Positions 1-6,595 of a DNA stretch of 7,196 bases are shown piece after piece; the first letter of the stretch is position 1; every line of letters starts with the position of its first letter. The translations under genes were made by a program, and so were the position numbers. Below the pieces are notes generated by a model. That model was given only the letters and a program-made list of their open reading frames with translations. It was not told the DNA's origin and did no database searches. The stretch is from Arthrobacter sp. (GTDB taxonomy: Bacteria; Actinomycetota; Actinomycetes; Actinomycetales; Micrococcaceae): the NCBI GenBank assembly GCA_030147325.1, contig JASLAA010000001.1, positions 1 through 7,196 on the forward strand. The letters run 5' to 3'.

Positions 1-103
1 AGGAGGCCCCGGGTGCCCCATCCCGGGCACCGGCTGTCGGACGGACCGCGTGCAGGGCGCCGCGGGAAGGAGCCGCGGTGGATGGGACCAGCAGCGGGCT
101 CAT
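1..103 (-). CDS. fliK: probable flagellar hook-length control protein FliK, N-terminus only (partial)
   Basis: An open frame starts at ATG 103-101 and runs off the left edge, giving 34 codons. The protein begins MSPLLVPSTAAPSRGALHAV and continues with a Gly/Ala/Arg-rich stretch. This low-complexity N-terminus has no family motif, but FliK proteins typically begin this way and the conserved region lies at the C-terminus, outside the window. The call rests on gene order: in actinobacterial clusters fliK commonly follows fliJ and the NlpC/P60 gene and precedes flgD and flgE. No clear ribosome site precedes the ATG (CTCGCGAGCATGGCACG). The gene would therefore depend on coupling with the peptidase frame that ends in ATGA here. 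An alternative is another flagellar gene such as flgD. Confidence 0.55.
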   Translation of the reverse strand, partial: MSPLLVPSTAAPSRGALHAVRPTAGARDGAPGAS

Positions 104-183
104 CGTGCCATGCTCGCGAGGAACGCGGCCTGTGCGGCGTATGCGTCGGCAGCACCCGGCGCGCCGGGCACCGCCGCAGGAGC
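100..183 (-). other. in-frame extension of the peptidase gene beyond TAG, ending at an ATGA overlap with fliK
   Basis: Immediately after TAG 186-184 the same frame stays open for 27 codons. These encode an Ala/Pro-rich segment and then DAYAAQAAFLASMAR, ending at TGA 102-100. That TGA forms ATGA with the probable fliK start, exactly like other junctions of the operon. About 70 per cent of these codons end in G or C. This suggests the gene originally ended at 100 and that TAG is a nonsense change (for example from CAG), a base-call error, or a leaky stop. A 27-codon open run is not rare by chance at this GC, so the overlap is the main argument. Confidence 0.5.
152..171 (-). other. GC-rich stem-loop 12 nt after the TAG codon
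   Basis: On the minus strand GTGCCCGG (171-164) can pair with CCGGGTGC (159-152), using two G-U wobbles, around the loop CGCG. The core CCCGGCGCGCCGGG (155-168) is a perfect 14-bp palindrome. No U-run follows, so it is not an intrinsic terminator. Such hairpins are frequent in GC-rich coding DNA; a role in termination or readthrough at the TAG is only a possibility. Confidence 0.4.
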
Positions 184-876
184 CTAGGGCGCGATGGATG
201 CCATCCCAGCGGGTGCTTCCGGCAGGATGCGCCGGATGGTGGTGATGTTCGCGTCGGTCTCCCACATGTCCCGCACCGCGACGGTCTGGCCCGGCTGGGG
301 AGCATCGATCGCCTTGCCACCGCCGAGGTACATGGACACGTGTCCGCCGTCGTGGCTGAACAGGAGATCGCCGGGCTGGGCTTCGGCCAGGGAGGGCACG
401 TGCGTGCCGGCGTTCATCTGGTCCCACGTCACGCGTGGGACCTGGATGCCGATATCGGCGTAGGCGCGCTGCACGAACCCGGAGCAGTCGAGGCCTGTGG
501 CCGGATCGGTGCCGCCCCAGACGTAGGGCACACCCTCGTAGGCCCGGGCGGCTTCGATGAGCCGCGCGGCGTCACCCGAGGACGGGACGGGCACGGGCTG
601 TGTACCGGGGACTTCCGCCACACCGGGAGCAGCGCCGGCGGACGGGGCGGCAGCGGGGGGCGCAGCGGGGGCGGGGACGGCAGCGGGGGCCACAGCTTCC
701 GCGAGTGCGTCCGCGAAACGATTCGCGGTCCCGGTCTGCGTGGGTGCGGCCGCCGATGAACCGGTGGTCGTCGTCGTGACCGGCGGTGTGGCCTGGGCCC
801 TCGCCGTCGGGGCGGCGAGCATGGTCAGCGTGGACTGGATCTGCTGGATCCGGCCTACCGCGTCGGTGAGTGTCAT
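184..876 (-). CDS. NlpC/P60 (C40) peptidoglycan endopeptidase within the flagellar operon
   Basis: The product is 230 residues. Residues 103-218 form an NlpC/P60 domain: LIEAARAYEGVPYVWGG (106-122), the Cys motif LDCSGFVQRAY with Cys131, AQPGDLLFS (166-174), and GHVSMYLGGG with His179. The third catalytic position, 12 residues after the His, is Asp191 (AIDAPQPG), where many relatives have His. The enzymes cut peptide stems of peptidoglycan. The N-terminus (MTLTDAVGRIQQIQSTLTML) has no signal peptide or membrane helix. It is followed by a Pro/Ala/Thr-rich linker (about 22-100). Together with its place between fliJ and fliK, this suggests a FlgJ-like role: export through the flagellum to open the wall for the rod. 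AAGGACAGGAC precedes the ATG, which overlaps fliJ by ATGA. The TAG stop is suspicious (see the in-frame extension entry). Confidence 0.92.
   Translation of the reverse strand: MTLTDAVGRIQQIQSTLTMLAAPTARAQATPPVTTTTTGSSAAAPTQTGTANRFADALAEAVAPAAVPAPAAPPAAAPSAGAAPGVAEVPGTQPVPVPSSGDAARLIEAARAYEGVPYVWGGTDPATGLDCSGFVQRAYADIGIQVPRVTWDQMNAGTHVPSLAEAQPGDLLFSHDGGHVSMYLGGGKAIDAPQPGQTVAVRDMWETDANITTIRRILPEAPAGMASIAP
644..676 (+). other. potential G-quadruplex motif opposite the peptidase linker
   Basis: On the plus strand four G-runs (644-647, 655-660, 667-671, 673-676) are separated by loops of 7, 6 and 1 nt, meeting the common G3+N1-7 pattern; a fifth run lies at 685-689. This is the non-coding strand of the peptidase gene, so the motif could form in template DNA but not in the mRNA. 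It arises from Ala/Pro codons (GCC, CCC) in the low-complexity linker, so it may have no function of its own. Confidence 0.35.
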
Positions 877-1307
877 GTCCTGTCCTTGCCGCTGTGCCTG
901 GCCCAGCTGGTCGATGCGAGTTCGTCGAGCACGCGCTGCTCGGCGCCGATCAGCGCCGTGGCCTGCGTGTCCCGATGACGTTCTTCGAGTTTCTCGAGGC
1001 CGACGGTCGCCGCCCGTGCTGCGCGGTACTGATCCTGCGCGGCGTCCTGCTGGTGCTGCAGTTGCGCCTCGAGTGCGTTCAGGTCGGCGAGCATGCTGCG
1101 CGCCGACGAGCGCGCTGCGGCGACGGCGTACAGCGACGCCGAACCGGCAGGGCTGATGTCCGTGCCGTCGAGGGCCTCGGTGACGCCGCCCGCGCGGGTG
1201 CGGGAGGCCCGAAGGCGCTCGTTCGCTGCTGCGAGGGACCCTGCGGCCTCGTCCTCGCGCAGCTGCCGGAGCCGCAGCAGTCCGGCCAGGGGAAAGTGTC
1301 GTGCCAT
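873..1307 (-). CDS. fliJ: flagellar export protein FliJ
   Basis: FliJ is the coiled-coil stalk that inserts into the FliI hexamer, like the gamma subunit of F1. It also contacts FlhA and export chaperones. The 144-residue product begins ARHFPLAGLLRLRQLREDEA, the typical FliJ opening (Phe-x-Leu...Leu-x-x-Arg...Glu). Two long Ala/Arg/Gln/Glu helices follow (about 18-36 and 58-132) with a break near GGVTEALDGTDISPAGS (40-56). KLEERHR (106-112) and EQRVLDELA (123-131) match the C-terminal helix pattern. Sequence conservation in FliJ is low, so position directly after fliI carries much of the call. The start shares one base with the fliI stop and the stop overlaps the next gene by ATGA. Confidence 0.88.
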   Translation of the reverse strand: MARHFPLAGLLRLRQLREDEAAGSLAAANERLRASRTRAGGVTEALDGTDISPAGSASLYAVAAARSSARSMLADLNALEAQLQHQQDAAQDQYRAARAATVGLEKLEERHRDTQATALIGAEQRVLDELASTSWARHSGKDRT

Positions 1308-2623
1308 CAGGTGATTCCCATCGATCCGGTGAGGTGGGCGAGGCGGTTCCAGGCCTCGTCGTAGGGTGTCTGCTCGTCCATGCGCTGCTGCAGGAAGTCG
1401 TTCACGGCGCCCTCGTTGTCCATGGCGGCGTCGACCAGCGGGTTGGACCCACGGGAGTAGGCACCGACGTCGATGAGATCCTGTGCGGCTTTCCGCGCGG
1501 CGAGTGCCCTGCGGAGCGATGCGGCGGATGTGGCCTGCTCCCGCGTGGTGACACGGGAGGCCACCCGCGAGATCGAGGCGAGCGGGTCGATCGAGGGGAA
1601 GTGCCCGGCGACGGCCAGCTTGCGGTCGAGCACCACATGGCCATCGAGGATGGAACGCGCCGCGTCCGCCACGGGCTCGTTGTGATCGTCGCCGTCCACC
1701 AGCACGGTGTACATGCCCGTCACGGATCCCGTGGCTCCGGTGCCGGCGCGCTCGAGGAGTTGCGCGAGCAGCGAGAAGGTCGACGGCGGATACCCGCGGG
1801 TCGCCGGAGGCTCCCCGACGCTCAGCCCGATCTCGCGCTGCGCCATCGCCACGCGCGTCAATGAATCCATCATGAGCATGACGTCGGCGCCGCCGTCGCG
1901 GAACGCCTCGGCGATCCGGGTGGCCACGAACGCTGCGCGCAGGCGCAGGAGCGCGGGTTCGTCGGATGTCGAGACGACCACGATGGACCGGGCAAGGCCC
2001 TCCGGTCCGAGGTCGTCCTCGAGGAAGTCGCGGACCTCACGGCCACGCTCCCCCACGAGGGCGATCACCGAGACGGCCGCATCCGTGCCCCGGGCGATCA
2101 TCGACAGGAGCGAGGACTTGCCGACGCCGGAACCGGCGAAGAGCCCCATGCGCTGACCGCGGCCCACGGTGGTGAGCGTGTCCATGACCCTGACGCCGAG
2201 CTGCAGCGGCTCGGTGATGCGGCTGCGATCGAGCGCCGCCGGTGGTGTGTTGTCGAGCGACACCCAGACGACGTCGGTGAGCGGGCCCCGTCCGTCGATG
2301 GGCCGGCCGACACCGTCGAGCACGCGTCCGAGGAGCCCGGGGCCGGCGGGTACCAGCAGCGGGGTCCCCTGGGCGCGGACGGGCGCTCCCGCCTGGATGC
2401 CGGACAAGTGGGCGTAGGGCATGCAGCGCAGGCCGGTCAGGGAGGCTGCGACCACCTCCGCCTCCACAGGTGAGGCGTCGCCGATGGTCACGAGGTCCCC
2501 GATGGCGCAGTCCAGGCCCACGACGTCGACGCCGAGACCGACGACCGATGCCACTTGGCCCACGCGCTGGGGTGCGGCCGCGGTACGGGCACGGCGGACC
2601 ACCTCATCGATGACCGGCGTCAT
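1307..2623 (-). CDS. fliI: flagellum-specific export ATPase FliI
   Basis: FliI is the cytoplasmic ATPase of the flagellar type III export apparatus; it releases substrates from chaperones and energises export. The 438-residue product matches the family. An N-terminal beta-barrel covers about 18-95. The catalytic core has Walker A GSGVGKS (164-170), the GERGREV loop with the likely catalytic Glu at 192, and Walker B VMLMMDSLTR with Asp253. The core continues with AQREIGLSVGEPPATRGYPPS (261-281), characteristic of FliI/type III ATPases rather than F1, and GHVVLDRKLAVAGHFPSIDPLASISR (328-353). The C-terminal helical domain runs to 438. It starts in an ATGA overlap with fliH, with GGGAG upstream, and ends in TGATG with fliJ. 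No key residue is missing. Confidence 0.98.
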   Translation of the reverse strand: MTPVIDEVVRRARTAAAPQRVGQVASVVGLGVDVVGLDCAIGDLVTIGDASPVEAEVVAASLTGLRCMPYAHLSGIQAGAPVRAQGTPLLVPAGPGLLGRVLDGVGRPIDGRGPLTDVVWVSLDNTPPAALDRSRITEPLQLGVRVMDTLTTVGRGQRMGLFAGSGVGKSSLLSMIARGTDAAVSVIALVGERGREVRDFLEDDLGPEGLARSIVVVSTSDEPALLRLRAAFVATRIAEAFRDGGADVMLMMDSLTRVAMAQREIGLSVGEPPATRGYPPSTFSLLAQLLERAGTGATGSVTGMYTVLVDGDDHNEPVADAARSILDGHVVLDRKLAVAGHFPSIDPLASISRVASRVTTREQATSAASLRRALAARKAAQDLIDVGAYSRGSNPLVDAAMDNEGAVNDFLQQRMDEQTPYDEAWNRLAHLTGSMGIT

Positions 2624-3243
2624 GATGCGCTGCTCCCTGCCGCGCCGGAATCGCGGAGCACCGCTCGTACCCGTTCGAGCGCCGAGCTGAGGCGGGCATC
2701 GACGGACCCCTGGGGGAGATCGGCGACAGCATCGCCCCGTCCGAGCGTGGCGTCGGCGACGAGGACGAGTCCGGGGCGGTCCACATCATCCGCCTGCAGC
2801 AGCGCGAGGTCCGCGGGGTGGAGCCGCACTCCCCGTACCTCCTCGTCTGTCGTCCCCCGGAGGGCGCGGGCGACAGCGGCCCGGGCCGACGCCGGGCCAT
2901 CCTTCAGCGAGTGGCCGACGAGCTCCTCGGCGATGTCGAAGGCGATCTCGAGGATCTGGCCGCGGGCTTCGGCGAGCACCGGCGCCGTGCGTGCCTCGAG
3001 CGCCCGTGTCGCGGCATCGAGGGTGCGCAGGCGCTGCGCCGCGACCGCTTCGGCCCGCACGCGGGACTCCTCCGCCGCGGCATCGACCGCCGCCCTGCGC
3101 TCGGTGAGTTCTACGCGAGCCAGCGATAGTCCGTCCGCGTAGCCCGCGGCATGTCCGCGCGCGAACGCGACGTCGTCGATGGCCTGCCCGGAGGCTGGTC
3201 CGAGGCGGGGGAACGTGACGGGGACAAGAGCGTCAGTTGACAT
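2620..3243 (-). CDS. fliH: flagellar export ATPase regulator FliH
   Basis: FliH forms the peripheral stalk of the flagellar export ATPase and binds FliI, like the b/delta subunits of F-type ATPases. The 207-residue product has a short N-terminus with FPRL near residue 11. ARGHAAGYADGL (28-39) corresponds to the GxxxG-rich helix typical of FliH. A long Ala/Arg/Glu coiled coil runs from about 40 to 100. The C-terminal domain has the signatures AFDIAEELVGHSL (101-113), VRLHPADLALLQ (139-150), ADATLGRGDAV (163-173) and GSVDARLSSALERVRAVL (179-196). The N-terminal Trp residues known from Salmonella FliH are absent, as may be usual in this lineage. The start overlaps the fliG end by 11 nt with GAGGA in front, and the stop overlaps fliI by ATGA. 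Confidence 0.93.
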   Translation of the reverse strand: MSTDALVPVTFPRLGPASGQAIDDVAFARGHAAGYADGLSLARVELTERRAAVDAAAEESRVRAEAVAAQRLRTLDAATRALEARTAPVLAEARGQILEIAFDIAEELVGHSLKDGPASARAAVARALRGTTDEEVRGVRLHPADLALLQADDVDRPGLVLVADATLGRGDAVADLPQGSVDARLSSALERVRAVLRDSGAAGSSAS

Positions 3244-4255
3244 ACTCGTCCTCGTCCCCGCGCTGGATGGTGATGACGCCCTGAGCCTCGAGGTCGCGGA
3301 TCGCGCGCACCACCTCGGCCCGTGCCTCCTCGACCTGCGACACCCGGACGGGCCCGACGGCGCGGATCTCGTCGTCGAGGAGCTCCCTGTTCCGCTCGGA
3401 GACGTTCCCGCGGATGACGGTGACGACGGCGTCGGCCGCGCCCTTCATGGCGAGCGCGAGCACGGCGGAGTCGATGCCTCGCAGCACCTGCTGGACGTCG
3501 CGGCGCTCGAGGTTGACGATGTCCGCGAAGGTCAGCATGCGCGCACGCACTTCCTCGGCGAGCACCGGGTCGCGGTCCTGGAGGCCCTCGAGCAGTTCGC
3601 GCTCGGTACTGAGATCTGCCCGGTTGATGATGTCGACGAGGGGCTGGATGCCACCGATCATCGAGCCGCCCTGATGCGGAGCCGCAACGGCGCCGGCCCT
3701 GACCTTGATGGACTCGGCAACCACGGAGACGGCCTCGGGCGTCGCCGAACCCATGGTCGCGATGCACTGGGCAACATCGGTGCGGCCCGCAGGCGCGAGG
3801 CCGGCCAGGACGGTCGACGCGTGCTCGGGTTTCAGATGCGCGAGGACCAGCGCGATGGTCTGCGGCAGTTCACCCTCCAGCACGGCCTGGATCTGCCCGG
3901 CGTCCACGGAGTCGAGGAAGTCGAAGGACTGGCCGGCAGCGGTCGATGCCAGCCGCCCCACCACGCCGGCTGCCCGTTCGGCTCCGAAGGAGGATTCGAG
4001 CAGACCGATGGCGACGTCCATGCCCCCTCGGGTGCGGCGCCTGCCACTGGTCGCCAGCTCGTGGAACTCGGTCAGCGCCTCCTCGGCGAGGGTCGGCTCC
4101 ACGCGCTGCAGCCGGACGATCTCGGCGACGATCTCCTCGGCCTCGGCCTCGGACATCTGCTTGAGGACGGCGGCGGCGTGCTGCTGTTCCAACTGCATGA
4201 GGACCATGGCAGCCTTCTGCGTACCCGTGGGATTCACGATCGCCATGGCATTCAT
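3233..4255 (-). CDS. fliG: flagellar motor switch/rotor protein FliG
   Basis: FliG sits on the cytoplasmic face of the MS ring and converts stator ion flow into torque. The 340-residue product has all three domains. The N domain binds FliF (TQKAAMVLMQLEQQHAAAVLKQM, about 12-34). The middle domain has ELPQTIALVLAHLKPEHASTVL (129-150). The C domain has MLTFADIVNLERRDVQQVLRGID (about 240-262) and LALAMKGA. By alignment to the E. coli GPVR block, the charged torque residues are all present: K271, R288, D295, E296 and R304, corresponding to K264, R281, D288, D289 and R297. Oddities are ELPQ in place of the usual EHPQ, and MLTF in place of MFxF. The start overlaps fliF by ATGA; a second ATG three codons in is an alternative. 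Confidence 0.97.
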   Translation of the reverse strand: MNAMAIVNPTGTQKAAMVLMQLEQQHAAAVLKQMSEAEAEEIVAEIVRLQRVEPTLAEEALTEFHELATSGRRRTRGGMDVAIGLLESSFGAERAAGVVGRLASTAAGQSFDFLDSVDAGQIQAVLEGELPQTIALVLAHLKPEHASTVLAGLAPAGRTDVAQCIATMGSATPEAVSVVAESIKVRAGAVAAPHQGGSMIGGIQPLVDIINRADLSTERELLEGLQDRDPVLAEEVRARMLTFADIVNLERRDVQQVLRGIDSAVLALAMKGAADAVVTVIRGNVSERNRELLDDEIRAVGPVRVSQVEEARAEVVRAIRDLEAQGVITIQRGDEDEYVN

Positions 4256-5892
4256 ACGCTCTGCCTGTCATCCATCATGCTGCGCAGGAACTCGGCCGTC
4301 TTCGCCGGGTCGTGCGAGGCGAGGGTATCGATGTCCGAGCGCATCCGCTCCAGCTCGGACTCCGCGGACGCCGCCTGCAGGGCGTTCTGTACCGCAGCGA
4401 CGTCGATCGTAGTGGTGCTGGGAGCGGGCTCGACAGCGCTGATGAGACCGACGGCGGGATCGATCGCCGGGGCAACGGGCGCGGGGATTGCCGGATAGAC
4501 GCCCTGGAGCTCCCCGAGGTCGAGGGGTTCACGCCTCTGACGCCGGGACCTGCGGGCATACACGATGAGCGCGACGATGGCCACGAAGAGGATGACCGCC
4601 ACGATGGACAGCGTACGGATGAGGTCCGCGCGCTGCTGCGCCGCCTGCGCCGCCTCGGCTTCTGCCAGGGCGTCCGCCGCCGCATTCGCGCCGGTGTTGC
4701 TGAAGGGCAGTTCCTCGACCGTGACCACGTCCCCGCGGTCCACGTTCACGCCGGCTGCGCTGGAGACCAGCGCCGTCAGGGCTGCGACGTCCATGTTGGC
4801 CGTGGCTCCCCTGTTCACCGCGACGGAGACGGTCTGGCGGTTGATGCCGCCTGCCGGGACCATGGTGGACTCGGTGGTCTTGTTCACGGCGTTGTTGCGG
4901 GTGCTCGACTCCGAGTTGAACGTGCCGTCACCGTCTGCGCCGCCTTCCGGTACGGCGATGTTGTCCGGGCCGAGGACTCCCGCGTTGCCGCCGCCGGCGC
5001 CCTCGTAGGCCTCGGTGGTGGTGGATTCGTTCAGCGCGGGAGCGTTCTCCGGCGTCGTGAAGGTCTCTTCGACACGCTCGGCGCTCTCCAGGTTCATGTC
5101 CGCGGCCACCGCGACAGTGGCGTTGCCCGCACCGAGCACGCGGTCGAGCATCGCCTGGACGGATGCGCCGACGCGCTTCTCGTAGTCGGAGGCCTGCTGG
5201 TCCGTGCCGCCGGTCGCTCCGACGCCGACTGCCGAGAGGACGCGTCCCTCGGCGTCGATCACCGCGACGTCGGCTGCATCCATCCGGTCGATCGATGCGG
5301 ACGTCAGGTGGGTGATCGCCTGCACCTGGTCGCTGGAGAGCGCGGTGCCCGGTGTGGTCTCGACGAACACGGACGCCGTCGGCTTGCCCTGCTCCGCCAC
5401 GAACACGGTGTCCTCGGGGATCGCGAGGCGGACGGTCGCCGTCTTGACGCCGTTGATGGCCGACACCGTCGCGGCCAGTTCGCCCTCGAGCGCCCGCTTG
5501 TAGGTGGTCGACTGCTGGAATTCGGACGAGGTGACGCCCATGTCATCGAGCAGCGAGTACCCACCGGTGGAGGACGAGGGCAGGCCTGCGGAGGCTGCCT
5601 TGATCCGCTGGTCGTACACCGAGGCCTCGGGGACGAGGATCGTCCCCCCACCGTTCGTCAGTTCGTACGGCACCCCGTCGGTCTGGAGCTGGTCGACGAT
5701 GGTGCTGGCGTCCTCGCCGCTGAGCCCGGAGAACAGCGGGGTGTAGGAGGGCTTGGACAACCAGGAGGTGAGGGCGATCCCGCCGAGCACGAGGACGGCG
5801 ACACCGATGATGGCGATGGTGCGCTGGGCGATGGTGAAGCTCTTCACGGCGTCACCGAGGCGCGTCGCGGCGGAGGACAGGGGCGTGGGCAT
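4252..5892 (-). CDS. fliF: flagellar MS-ring protein FliF
   Basis: FliF forms the MS ring in the cytoplasmic membrane, the base on which rod, rotor and export gate assemble. The 546-residue product shows the family layout. There is a short cytoplasmic N-terminus and a first membrane helix at about 25-45. A large extracytoplasmic ring-building domain follows, with YTPLFSGLSGEDASTIVDQL near 50-69, the EFQQSTTYKRALEGEL stretch at about 124-139, and AIPEDTVF near 157-164. A low-complexity Gly/Asn/Ser region spans about 290-345. A second membrane helix at about 425-446 is followed by the basic stop-transfer run RRSRRQRR. The C-terminal tail (about 505-546, ending DPAKTAEFLRSMMDD) is the FliG-binding segment. 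The start shares one base with the fliE stop; the stop overlaps fliG by ATGA. Confidence 0.97.
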   Translation of the reverse strand: MPTPLSSAATRLGDAVKSFTIAQRTIAIIGVAVLVLGGIALTSWLSKPSYTPLFSGLSGEDASTIVDQLQTDGVPYELTNGGGTILVPEASVYDQRIKAASAGLPSSSTGGYSLLDDMGVTSSEFQQSTTYKRALEGELAATVSAINGVKTATVRLAIPEDTVFVAEQGKPTASVFVETTPGTALSSDQVQAITHLTSASIDRMDAADVAVIDAEGRVLSAVGVGATGGTDQQASDYEKRVGASVQAMLDRVLGAGNATVAVAADMNLESAERVEETFTTPENAPALNESTTTEAYEGAGGGNAGVLGPDNIAVPEGGADGDGTFNSESSTRNNAVNKTTESTMVPAGGINRQTVSVAVNRGATANMDVAALTALVSSAAGVNVDRGDVVTVEELPFSNTGANAAADALAEAEAAQAAQQRADLIRTLSIVAVILFVAIVALIVYARRSRRQRREPLDLGELQGVYPAIPAPVAPAIDPAVGLISAVEPAPSTTTIDVAAVQNALQAASAESELERMRSDIDTLASHDPAKTAEFLRSMMDDRQSV

Positions 5893-6203
5893 CAGGCCTG
5901 CATCCTCATGATCTCGTTGAAGGCGTCGACGCCCTTGTTGCGGACGGCGGCGACGAGCTCGAGCGTCACCTGTGCACGCGTGGAGGCGAGCGTCGCGTTG
6001 TGGATGTCAGTGAGGTCCCCGGTGACGGCCTGGACGGCCAGCCCGTTCGACGTCGACTGCAGGGACTGCAGGTTGTCCACGGCGGAGGTGAGCGAGGTGG
6101 CGAAGCCTTCGCCGCCGGCGCTCGACACCGCACCCGCAGAGGGAAGGTACGAGGTCGCGACGGGTTGGACCGCTCCGATGGCGGGGATTGCGGGCATGGG
6201 CAT
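5892..6203 (-). CDS. fliE: flagellar hook-basal body complex protein FliE
   Basis: FliE joins the MS ring (FliF) to the rod and is one of the earliest proteins exported by the flagellar system. The product is 103 residues, normal for the family. The N-terminal 30 residues are Pro/Ala/Ser-rich and probably flexible. The conserved part starts near GEGFATSLTSAVDNLQ (about 31-46). It continues through GDLTDIHNATLASTRAQVTLE (about 62-82), which matches the family's DIHxxMIAxxKAxLxxE-type helix. It ends in VRNKGVDAFNEIMRMQA, the classic FliE C-terminus. The start at 6203 shares one base with the flgC stop; a second ATG two codons later (MPM) is possible. The stop forms TGATG with fliF. The position between flgC and fliF is the standard one. 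Confidence 0.96.
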   Translation of the reverse strand: MPMPAIPAIGAVQPVATSYLPSAGAVSSAGGEGFATSLTSAVDNLQSLQSTSNGLAVQAVTGDLTDIHNATLASTRAQVTLELVAAVRNKGVDAFNEIMRMQA

Positions 6204-6595
6204 CAGTTGCGTCCGATCTGGAGGGCGGCCTCGTAGGTGGCTTTCGCGCGGTCGACGACGGCGGCATTCGCCTGGTAGCCACGCTGCGCCATGATGAGCT
6301 GGCCCATCTGGGCGCTCATGTCGATGTCGGGATAGCGAACGTACCCGTCCTCGTCCGCGAGGGGGTGGTTCGGCTCGTGGACCACCCGCCCTTCTGCGTC
6401 ACCGAACTCGGCACCAGCCACGGACACCCCCTGGCCGGTCTCGTCGGCGCGTGCCGTGATGTAGCGCTGCTGGAACGCGGCGCCGTCGGTGGAGGTGACA
6501 GTGTTGGCGTTGGCCATGTTGTCCGCCACGGCGTCGAGCCACTTGCGGTGCAGGGTGAGGCCGGTGCCCGAGATCCCGATGGCGTCGAAGGTCAT
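6203..6595 (-). CDS. flgC: flagellar basal-body rod protein FlgC
   Basis: FlgC is a second proximal rod subunit, assembled with FlgB and FlgF across the cell wall. The 130-residue product is of family size. Its N-terminal helix (IGISGTGLTLHRKWLDAVADNMANANT, about 6-32) is the rod signature in the variant form MANANT rather than the more common IANANT. The middle has NHPLADEDGYVRYPDID (about 76-92), a hallmark of FlgC. The C-terminal D0 helix has MGQLIMAQRGYQANAAVV (about 97-114) and ends in YEAALQIGRN. The start ATG 6595 shares one base with the flgB TGA, with GAGG in the end of flgB as a likely ribosome site. The gene ends in TGATG with fliE, so translation is probably coupled on both sides. 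Confidence 0.96.
   Translation of the reverse strand: MTFDAIGISGTGLTLHRKWLDAVADNMANANTVTSTDGAAFQQRYITARADETGQGVSVAGAEFGDAEGRVVHEPNHPLADEDGYVRYPDIDMSAQMGQLIMAQRGYQANAAVVDRAKATYEAALQIGRN

Noticed and set aside
12..31. inverted repeat GGTGCCC-N6-GGGCACC
   Set aside because: It lies within the probable fliK coding sequence, with no U-run; GC-rich stems of this size are common here by chance.
13..759. 248-codon open frame on the plus strand
   Set aside because: It spans the peptidase and the fliK start in antisense and has a Gly/Arg/His-rich composition with no motif.
1301..1864. 187-codon open frame on the plus strand
   Set aside because: Antisense to the fliI C-terminal domain; no domain, no ribosome site of note.
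3179..4498. 439-codon open frame on the plus strand
   Set aside because: Antisense to fliG and the ends of fliH and fliF; composition is His/Asp/Gly/Arg-rich as in GC-driven shadow frames.
4312..6294. 660-codon open frame on the plus strand
   Set aside because: It lies antisense to fliF, fliE and the end of flgC, which have clear family motifs. Long antisense frames are expected at this GC, and its translation has no recognisable domain.
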